From Telmatactis stephensoni (Eukaryota; Cnidaria; Anthozoa; Actiniaria; Isophelliidae), in assembly GCA_029948255.1 (NCBI GenBank), contig JALIZF010001708.1:310001-374000 (forward strand): a stretch of 64,000 nt of DNA, in the 5' to 3' direction. Shown here piece after piece: positions 55,603-64,000 of this stretch. The notes below the pieces were generated by a model. The model did no database searches. It saw only the letters and a list, made by a program, of their open reading frames with translations, and was not told the origin of the DNA. Within the stretch, counting starts at the first letter, position 1. Each line of letters opens with the position of its first letter. The position numbers and the translations under genes were made by a program.

Positions 55603-56174
55603 AGCCCCTTACGGGTTGTGTATGGAGGCCGCTAGATGACAAGGTTACGAAAGAGAATGCAGTGTTACTGCATGGAAGCAATCGCACGTACGTGGATACA
55701 TTTGATCGACTGTTTTTCTGCTCTTCACTTTCTATTAGAAATGGCTAATTACAAAAGTTGTTCTTTTCTCTTGTGCTGGTCGATGGTCGAGAGCTTTGGG
55801 CAACGTAATACTGCCACTTGTTGACAGATAAGAAATACAATCGACTCCACGCGGCGAAACACACTTGGAAATTATCCTTTACTTTCACGAGCAAATCAAA
55901 ATAGACCATACACAGTTTGAGAGAAGACATTTCTCTATTTTCAGGAGTCACCTTCATGACATAGTATACAATTCTCCCAACAAAACGAAGCCATCTCATA
56001 TAGAGGAGGCCACGCTGCACGACTGTAGACAAAGTGAGAGAATCACGACAGTCATGTTTATTTGATCAGGAGTAATTTCTCAGTTAAAATGTTTAAGAAA
56101 TGACTTATATTTGTTCTCGATTTTAACTCAGTGATAACTCAAACTCAACTCAAACTCAACTCAACCTCTAACTC

Positions 56175-57592
56175 CTAAAAAGCTGACCTCAAGAAAATTG
56201 TATGGAGTTTACTTCCACAACCTATCATCACACGCAGGATTGATGCTCCGCATAACATCTGGACAGGGCTCAAACACCAAAGATCAAGAGCATATGTTCA
56301 ACCACTTAAAAAGAATAACAAAAACCACAAGCAATTATCACCCTGGGCAGATCATCCCAAATATGCTTGTTGGCCTTCAAGCTGAGAAGGAACTTGGCAA
56401 TCTTGAAGACAATGTGGCCAGTCAACAGTCCCACATTAGTAAACTTTCCAAGTGTCTACCCCCTCCTCAAACAAATACACAGATGTTATATTCCAACACA
56501 GCAGAGAATGGCAAGCACATCTCCAACAAATAGGTGACTTTCTATTAGAAGGTGAAGGTAGATGGTGGGATAAAGATGACGAATCTATTGAATTCTATGA
56601 CATATCAAATTATCCCCCTGTACAGACCACTGGCCCAACCCTCCATCACTTCAGATCAAGTACCTTAACAACTGAAGCTGCATATTTGAAAGAATGCTGG
56701 AAAAGGTGTGTTGATGAGAACACAGTCATACCAACACACATCTTGCGACTTGACCAAGCTGATGGAACAACCACAGTTATACGCACACCATATTTAACCC
56801 AGCATCACAACAACAATCCGCTTCTTGATGATCAGCCTCTTTATGGTAATGATAATTCAAATGACTCTTTCAATGTACATGTACAACCTGTTGAAGATGA
56901 AAACTTAGGCAATGAAGAAGACAACTTTGATATAAATATCCTGAGACATCAATCAAATTCACAGTGTGCTGCTGAAGTCAGTGAAGGCAATCATGACGAA
57001 GAAGATAATGATACTGAAGATGAAGTGATAGACATTGCACCTGCTTTAGATGAGGTAATTGACTTACATGAAACATCTACATGTACTTCAGTTGACTCAA
57101 CAAATTATACAGTCATATCTAGCTGAAAGAAGAGAATCAAACAGTGACACTTCAGACAGACATGTTCAACAAGTACACAGTGTGGGATCTAAAAATGTAT
57201 CAGAAAAAAATACTAAGTCTAAAAGCAATGAGTTACAAAGTCGACTTGGAAAAGCAGTAGAAGTAGTGCTTGGCACCACAGCAGAAGTAATGGAGTTTGA
57301 GAAGAAGTACCAGGAGCTGAAACAAGTACAACAAGGTAGCAGACACACAGGTAAAAGACAACAAGTGGAGCTTGCATACAAAGATATCCTTGTTCAAATA
57401 CAAACCAAAGTTCTTGCTGAGAGAAGTCATGCAAATCAAGCATTAACAAAGTGGGAGAAACAATATTTGATCAAGAATAATTTCACCACTCCATCATATG
57501 AAGTAATGAAGGCAGATAAGACTGCCTGTGTCTTTTTAAAGAAAATTAAGTATGCAAAAGCATTACTAAAAGAATGGGAAATTGATTTTTAA
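56175..57592 (+). pseudogene. Large repeat-borne ORF family, C-terminal piece
   Basis: Three overlapping frames are needed. 56178-56460 reads KKLTSRKLYGVYFHNLSSHA, FNHLKRITKTTSNYHPGQII and NMLVGLQAEKEL. 56475-57126 reads VIFQHSREWQAHLQQIGDFL, LEGEGRWWDKDDESIEFYD, GPTLHHFRSSTL and an acidic, low-complexity part. 57165-57592 reads LQSRLGKAVEVVLGTTAEVM, then a Lys/Gln coiled-coil-like tail ending KYAKALLKEWEIDF. Frame changes occur at about 56465 and 57100-57160; the second could be an intron. The function of the family is unknown. Confidence 0.5.
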
Positions 57593-58735
57593 GCTCTGTG
57601 ATGATATTTAGGATGAATTGCTTTTCTGTGATATTTAATACAAACATTAAAAGCAATGTACAATGTAGCGATCGAAAAAGGCGCGTAGCACATATATAAA
57701 TTTGTACTCTGCTTTATCAATCGAGAGCCGATATGTAAATATCATAAAGATGAAAAGATGAAAAGATAAAAAATACATTTGTATAACTATATAATATATG
57801 CTTGCATGCTATGACAATAAGAATAAATGGTTAGTTGTAAATATTTGTAAATAACAATGCACAAAGTTAGCATATCTGGTTTTAATAAGGTTATATATAT
57901 GCTAGCTTACTTGTAAGCTTAATTATAGTCAATATATACCATAAATTCAGCTTTTATGTTAGCTGCAGTGTATTTGAATAATAAACTATTTACCTTGTGC
58001 AGTCAGATAACTTATACATGTTATTTTATTAACGGACCCCTCACGCTGTAACTCCTCGTGCCTGTCGGGCAAGAAGTATATTATTTAATCAAATTGTGCC
58101 AATAAACATATCATGAAAACACGAGATATTAGAAAATGTCTAATCTAAACAAGAAACATCAGTATACTGGTATAAAAAAACTGTTCGTAGCAATCGATCC
58201 AGCTGATTTGAATAGCTTTTACGATCAAAGGACTCGATTGTTTTGGTATTGTAAGCACCAAACTCACCTTATATACTTTAGCTCTTTTCCCATCCATTGC
58301 ATAGGAAAACCAAACACTACTCATAAAACTGCCTCCTCAAAATTACGCGAAAGTACTAGTTACACTTATCAAGTAATATGCATGTAAGTAAACTCCATTG
58401 CTTCTTCCTAAAGCGACACCATTTTTTAAATCATTTGAATTTCAATCGTACGGATCGCTTCGCCTTGCTAGACAACGAGGTGCCAGACCTCTGCGCCGCT
58501 AAACACTGCTGGGGGTTAATTTTTGGCTGAGAACCATGCCTTAACTTTGCTGAATACTTGATAATACCCAAATTAATCAGTTTTATCGGGAAAAGATATG
58601 TAAAGATATGTATGTTAAGGTATGTAAATTTTGGTCTTTAGGCTTTTAGAAAATGTAAATTTTATTAGGAGTTAACATAAAGTAAGCACTCCACTATGGT
58701 TCAAAGTGAAGTACTACTGTGTCCCATGTATCCTT
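57593..58735. other. Non-coding stretch, no gene recognised
   Basis: AATAAA-type signals near 57820 and 57978 could be 3' ends for the upstream ORF. Nothing else was assigned. Confidence 0.4.
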
Positions 58736-59385
58736 AAATTCAAGAGGTTGTATGTTCGCTACCATTTCCGTCACTCAACCAATTCCCCTTTCCACAACCC
58801 CAGCACCTGGGACCCGCCCACACGTGAAAACACAAACCTCTGTATATTCATCAACACACTATGGGACCACCCTATCCAAAACACCCACACAGATCCAACC
58901 TTTCCCCAAATTACCAGCAAGCACTACAACAACTTCAACACATTATTATTAAACCAGCTGACAAGGGTGGTTCCATAGTACTCTGGCCTGAACACCAATA
59001 CCTGAAAGAAGCACACAGACAGTTATTAGAACCCAAATACTACACACCAGTTACCCACAACCCAATTCCGAAACTGATTGAGGACATCACTGCCTACCTA
59101 CACTCCCTACATTCAGCCCACATCATTGACATTAAGACCTACAATTTTCTAATACCACACACACCTTGCCGAATCCCTCTTTTCTACATGTTGCCCCAAA
59201 TCCACAAACCAAACATCCCTGGTCGTCCTATCATCTCTGGCTGCGATTCCCCCACAAAGAAGCTATCCATTTTTGTTGACCACTACCTTAAAACCCTAGT
59301 CCCCTCAATACCTTCCTACATAAGAGACACTAACCATTTCCTGCAAACAATTTTTACTCTACCTACCAAAGGACATTTAGATTAG
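58736..59385 (+). pseudogene. Penelope-like element, N-terminal half of RT
   Basis: Two frames join at about 58890. The first reads FHNPSTWDPPTRENTNLCIF; the second reads LQHIIIKPADKGGSIVLW, YLKEAHRQLLEPKYYTPV, IPLFYMLPQIHKPNIPGRPI, ISGCDSPTKKLSIFVDHYL and PSYIRDTNHFLQ. IxKPADKGG, LPxIHKP, GRPIISG and SYIxDTxxFL are standard Penelope-like RT motifs. The catalytic YADD and the GIY-YIG domain are missing because the copy ends abruptly at about 59386, where R1 copy 3 starts. Confidence 0.8.
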
Positions 59386-59399
59386 CTGCCGCTAGAGTA

Positions 59400-60911
59400 A
59401 GAGCGATTGACATGTTGTCGTAATAAACTTTTTAACAAGACGCTCCTCGAAGCGTACACTGGCTGCCTGTAGTTCAACAAGCCACAGTAGTAAAGACCTT
59501 TTATTTGTCTGTCAGCATCTATTAGTGTTTGCCTTTGTCCTTCTATTATCATGCATTATATCTCACATGCAAAAATATTCCCTGCGAATATACCAGTTTA
59601 TTCAACTTTTTATTTCACTATATATCTAAATTGTTTGCTGTAAAGACTTCTACAATGGCATTATTGACACAACAAATCATGTATTTTTTCGTTCATGTTT
59701 CAGATGTTTTATCCATTACGTGACCAACGCATCAGGTCAAATAGAACATAAAAATACACTACCAGTGTTCGTCACACAACGCACAGGAGATTTGATATAT
59801 CAGACAAAGTGGTGTACTTTCGTGAGTTTTAGGGGAACAGTTCTGCTAACGTGGATACACCAGCTGTTTTCTGCTCACAGCATTTTACTTTCTATTAGAA
59901 ACGGCTAGTTACCTATATTGTATGACTTTGTATGAGACTACCGTGACAGCCAAATTATTTACATTTTTAGACATGTTCAATGATCAAACCAGCGACAAAT
60001 ACAATTCTACCACAGTGTTAAATCTCATTATATTCTATCGAACTGAAGTACTGACAAACGCTCAGCCTCAATTGTACGCATGTGTACAATCAACCGTCCA
60101 GTTTGTCTTAATTTGTCCCTCTATTATCATGGGGATACTTTTTATTTCACTATGTATCTCAATTATTTGCTGTAAAGACTTCTATAACGGCGTTTTTGAC
60201 ACAATAACAAATCGTGTATTTTTTCTTTCATGTTTCAGATGTTTTATCCATTACGTGACCAAATTAACGCATCAGGTCAAATACAACCTTAGTTCCATGA
60301 AAATATTATCTGGCCACAATTTCGGTGTTAAAATTCGGTACAAAAATCCCTCAACATCTCTTGAATGCTTGAATGAGAAATATAATTGACTTGCTTCTAT
60401 GTATGTTCGTTTAGCAACATGTAGGATGAGAAATTCGTAGTTTTCCAGCTCATAGGAAATAGTCTTTATCGCGAGGGACTTCTTTCAAGGGTCTTCAAGT
60501 ACTCCATTTAGAGTTGGATATTTGGTCAAAGTATTGGAGATCAAGCTCAAATTAACAGCCCATTCCGAAGCTCTTATAAGTGTCTGGGTAAATCTCGAGT
60601 TAAAAGCTCCATTTTCTATTGTCTCACTGCTGGAAAAGCCTGTCTCTGAAAGCTATTTTTTGAGCTGTCCGCCATCTTGCATTCCTAAAGTTCCTGACTG
60701 GTGTTTTCACTAGCTTCGAAGAGTTCGCACTCGCTCAAAGGTGATGAATGAAGGGCATTGTTTCTTGCGCTCTTACCCAATCAGGAACTGTAACACGTGA
60801 CCGGTTGCACAAGAATGCCGCATTCTTGAGATGAACACAGGAAAAAAAGAAAAATAAATAAACATTTGCAGTTTATAACTCGTTCCCGGCCTACGGCCTG
60901 GGCACGAGTAA
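59400..60911. repeat. Repeat family R1, copy 3, with partial internal duplication
   Basis: Landmarks of R1 appear in order, but the segment with GTTTGCTGTAAAGACTTC and TGTTTCAGATGTTTTATCCA occurs twice (about 59530-59740 and 60110-60270), separated by about 370 bp that share words with 55.7 kb. The right end is the palindrome 60878-60909 (ACTCGT...GGCACGAGT, CGGCCTACGGCC centre). Confidence 0.7.
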
Positions 60912-61139
60912 TAAACTTATTCATTTTGTTTTCAATGGTTAACGAATGATCTACACCACTTTTCTCTAGAGAAGAACTGACTGATATCTAATTATAGAAA
61001 AAGTTGGATGTTAACTAGACTGCGAGCAGTCCTCCTTTTCCCTCCAGAATCCCAAAATACGAGTCCGTGCTTGTGCTGTGCATTTCGGGTTCCTGCAGGC
61101 CTTGTTTCTTCCTTGCCCTCCATGCCTGTGTCATCCTCA

Positions 61140-61584
61140 TTTAAAACATACTGTGTACGTCGTTGCGAAGCACACTGGCCGTGATGTCTTGCCTGGCTTG
61201 CTGAATCGGTTCTTGGCGTTGTTGCAAAGGGGGACGTGGGTGACCAGCACTTTCTAGATATTCTGTGCCCGATTTTGTGACATACTTCCACACACTATGG
61301 TAATTATGGTGGCAGTTCGAATAATGGGCCCTGATTGCATATCTGTGTACAACTGTTTAGCAGGGAACCACCTGTGATTCTTATCAAAGGCGAATGGCCG
61401 TATGGTAGTGCACACCTCCATCATGATGGATTTCTCGCGAACAGAACCAATGGTTAACTTTAGCATTGCAAATATTGATGGACTGCACCACAGCTTCGAC
61501 AATATCATTGCATGATGGAGATCGTTCTAAATCTGCCTGGCTGTAGGTCACTAAATAAAAACTTTGCACATCTGAGATATCCAA
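61140..61584 (-). pseudogene. HUH/Rep-like endonuclease relic
   Basis: On the minus strand three frames carry, in order, motif I-like FYLVTYSQAD, the two-histidine motif GGVHYHTAIRL (H-Y-H in the HUH place) and, after two frame changes, YHSVWKYVTK with a possible catalytic Tyr. Rep-type HUH nucleases nick DNA and start rolling-circle replication; eukaryotic genomes hold them in Replitron-type transposons and as old copies of CRESS-DNA viruses. I cannot tell these apart here. No helicase domain is visible. The frame changes make this copy inactive. Confidence 0.5.
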
Positions 61585-62912
61585 ACTTCTCTCATTATCT
61601 AATTCACCAGACCTTTCTGAAAATGACCCGCTGCTTTCGTTACTGTGAAGGAGTTCAATATCTTAGGGTCAATGCCAAAATGACTATTCAGCTATGTTTT
61701 TAATAGGTAATCTGAGAATACATTTTGCGGTCCGCATTTCCTTATACAGAAAGATCGTCATCTACAACTTCCTGTACAAATATGTGCACTTGAGGTGTAC
61801 ATTTTGCATGAAGGGTTTTTGGTACATGCTTGAATTGACACACTTCAAACTCAAAACATGTTATAGACAATGCTGAACAAAAAGGTTAAGACAAATCGCA
61901 AAAATTGTGGCTCTTTGAGTACACCTATTGGTTTCAATCAATTTAATTTTAAAAAAATGCAATTCACAAGGATAACAGTGGAAACTATCACCATGACCAG
62001 TATTTTAAGTAATATTTAAAAAACGAGGAGTGCTTTATCGTGGGATATATATAAAAAATTAATATATAGTCCTAAACATCATCATTAGAGACCTAACAAA
62101 ATGTGTTCTAAAGTATATTTTGTTGGCTGTATTCAGCATAGACCAACTTTTTTTATGACAGTTTTATGAATAGAAATTAAATAGTTCGTGTTAATTTAAT
62201 TTTTTTCAAATTTAATTTATTAAACTTTCACCAATAATAGAATTAAAACAACAAATAAAAATAAAAATATAATAATAAATAAAAATATAAAATATATAAA
62301 GGTGAGGGACACGCAACACAGCTAGTCTCCAATTAAAGCGTGCCCTATTACTAAAAATAATTTACATTATTTAAAATTGCATTCACAAGCCTCTAGGTGC
62401 TGTCTCTAAGGAAAAGAAATTATATGCAGAGTAGAATAGTCCTTTAATAACTTCGTTAGAAAATTGAATTTTTTTAAATAGATTCATGTTTGCCTTAATC
62501 TATGATTCTGTGTTCTGTGTACCATAACAAATATTCAGTGCTTTCTTAAAGCACAAACTGCACACACACACTCACACAAACAAACAAACAGAAAACTTTG
62601 GAAGATGCTGTGCCCTTAAGGACAAAATATTAGACCGAATTTTGTGGGCCCACAAAATTTTCATAGACTGACAGATGCAGAGAATAAGTAAAGTGTGAGA
62701 TGAAAGACGGCCCAATGGAAGATTAGCAAAAGCTAAATTGGCTTCCGTCTATAAATAAAGACTGGGGTTTCCAGGAGGCAAGCATTGTATGGGGACATCA
62801 CTCCAGAGTTAGAGCAGATGCAGGAGATGAGAATGCTGCTGTGGGATAATACATTACCTGGTTTTGTGGTGCAAGTGGAGGTAGCTTTCTCATTGGCTTT
62901 CTCATTGATGAT
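61585..62912. other. Non-coding stretch, no gene recognised
   Basis: AT-rich. A CA-type run is at about 62560-62590 and a perfect 22-bp palindrome centred on GGGCCC lies at 62638-62659. Confidence 0.4.
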
Positions 62913-63435
62913 CAAAACGAGCTTGATCATCTTTTTGGTAGCCTAGTATTACCCAACTTAACTTATGGTTTAGCTGTTTATGGAGCGGCCGATGCCGAAT
63001 TAACCACTGTACAAGCTTTTCTTGATAGAAGCTTTAAACATAGATATATCTCACATCTCAGGTAAATATATCTTTAGATATTTGTCAAATCTTACAGAAA
63101 CTCTGAATAGTTATTATATGCATCCTCTGAATAGTTCTTTTAGTTATTTAAGTATAAAACAACTACCTATAGTTTGAGGCATAAATCTGTAGTTAAGCCT
63201 AAGGTGCATACCACTCGCTTTCAAAGCTTATTTATCAATAGGTTGATTTTTAGATATAGTTTTTCATAGTTCATGTGTTACTAGGTTTACTTTAATTCAA
63301 TTTCCATAATTTGAACATAGTTTTTACAAATCTTAAATTCCTATTTAGTAGTTTTAGTTTAGCACATTGTTGTAACATAAGATATGTATATTTATCTTGT
63401 GGTTAATAAAGACTCATAATAAAGATAATAAAGAC

Positions 63436-63436
<1 letters not shown>
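62913..63436 (+). pseudogene. LINE C-terminal fragment with 3' end
   Basis: The frame reads LDHLFGSLVLPNLTYGLAVY, then ELTTVQAFLDRSFKHRYIS, and after stops VHTTRFQSLFINRL to TAG 63267-63269. The P-x-L-T/E-Y-G-x-x-V-Y/W-G motif and VQ-x-F-L-x-R are typical of the region after the RT in animal LINEs. The 3' UTR ends AATAAAGACTCATAATAAAG and runs into an ATT microsatellite. Confidence 0.6.
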
Positions 63437-63486
<50 letters not shown>

Positions 63487-63487
63487 G
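63437..63487 (+). repeat. ATT microsatellite (LINE 3' tail)
   Basis: Uninterrupted TTA/ATT repeats of about 50 bp at the LINE 3' end. Confidence 0.9.
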
Positions 63488-64000
63488 GCCCCAGTGTAAT
63501 ACCAGAATCAAGAGGCTCTGGAGGGATGTTGGAGGTGTTATTTCCATATGATGCACCTTGTTTTTGTACATGGAGACACAAAGGCCGTTAAATGCCAATG
63601 AAAAATGGGACATGTTTGCTATACATTGTGTTTCTTCCTCGAATCCAGTGTTCCCTGGAATCTTTCTGTGAGAGATTTAACTACAATGCACTCTCAACAG
63701 AGAGAAACAAAATGCCATGACAACTTTGAGCTCTTGATGTCTTTATATTTTACAACAAGCTCTGGATTGCATGACAAACTCCAGCCAATCAAGATATGTT
63801 TATATTGATGAACCAGAAGTACCTATGCTCACATCAGATAATGAAGATGAAGATGAACCAGTTTTCATTTGGAGAAATAATAATAAGAAATGAGAAAGTG
63901 ACGGCAAGTTCAACTAGCGAAAGACTTGTTAATGCTAACATTTTAGCAAATAACAACGATTTGAACTACTCAAGGTAGTTAAGGCCTGGGTCAGTGGCTA
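63488..64000. other. Non-coding stretch, no gene recognised
   Basis: Short frames only. One at 63796-63978 is plausible in composition but has no motif. Confidence 0.35.

Larger units (their letters stand above)
54273..56174. mobile_element. 1.9-kb element with perfect 39-bp TIRs
   Basis: 54273-54311 and 56136-56174 are exact reverse complements beginning GAGTTAGAGGTTGAGTTGAG, built from GAGTTGAGTTT repeats. No transposase frame is present. Two MITEs lie inside (54941-55093 and 55442-55602). The stretch near 55690-55760 shares GTGGATACA and TTTCTATTAGAAA with the insert inside R1 copy 3. A clear target duplication was not found. Confidence 0.75.

Noticed and set aside
60992..61291. Continuation of the HUH/Rep relic as a helicase domain
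   Set aside because: The frame is open but shows no Walker A or B motif, so I did not extend the call.

Overview
The window looks like accessory, transposon-rich nuclear DNA from an animal, most likely an anthozoan cnidarian (stony coral or sea anemone). This rests on AT-rich sequence, spliceosomal introns, a tRNA-headed SINE, non-LTR and Penelope-like retroelements, a Ngaro-type tyrosine-recombinase retrotransposon, PIF/Harbinger, MADF, hAT, Mutator and HUH relics, and an ORF family I associate with uncharacterised cnidarian proteins. The taxon is an inference. I found no intact host gene; every coding region I can name is, or looks like, part of a mobile element.

Layout. 1-1726: minus-strand LINE ORF with a virus-like 2A motif, a PHD-type finger and an AP-type endonuclease, running off the left edge. 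3.5-11.4 kb: LINE tail, an unassigned ORF, a THAP-like fragment and several palindromic MITEs. 11.4-17.1 kb: a near-complete DIRS/Ngaro-like retrotransposon (SGNH hydrolase, Gag, RT, RNase H, tyrosine recombinase) followed by a dense array of hairpins, four of which share one 14-nt loop on different stems. 18.7-25 kb: TIR elements, a duplicated SINE, a MADF pseudogene, a Mutator fragment and a TIR element carrying a PHD-like ORF. 26-32 kb: a 1-kb repeat (R1), a minisatellite split by a LINE, Penelope pieces and a decayed gene-like stretch. 33,069-37,782: a PIF/Harbinger element with TIRs, a 3-bp target duplication, a transposase and a three-exon Myb/SANT partner gene. 38-46 kb: hAT, LINE, LTR-Pol and Penelope relics.

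46.8-57.6 kb: one large ORF family copy cut into pieces by a 2.1-kb TIR element, a 3.65-kb LINE (target duplication TACAAT) and a 1.9-kb element with perfect 39-bp TIRs. 58.7-64 kb: a Penelope RT fragment, a third R1 copy, a minus-strand HUH/Rep-like endonuclease relic and a LINE tail ending in an ATT microsatellite.

Functionally the window is a stack of nested insertions. The parts that could still act together are the Harbinger transposase/Myb pair (transposase broken by one frameshift) and the Ngaro-like gene set (SGNH broken by one stop, RT/RNase H broken by one frameshift).
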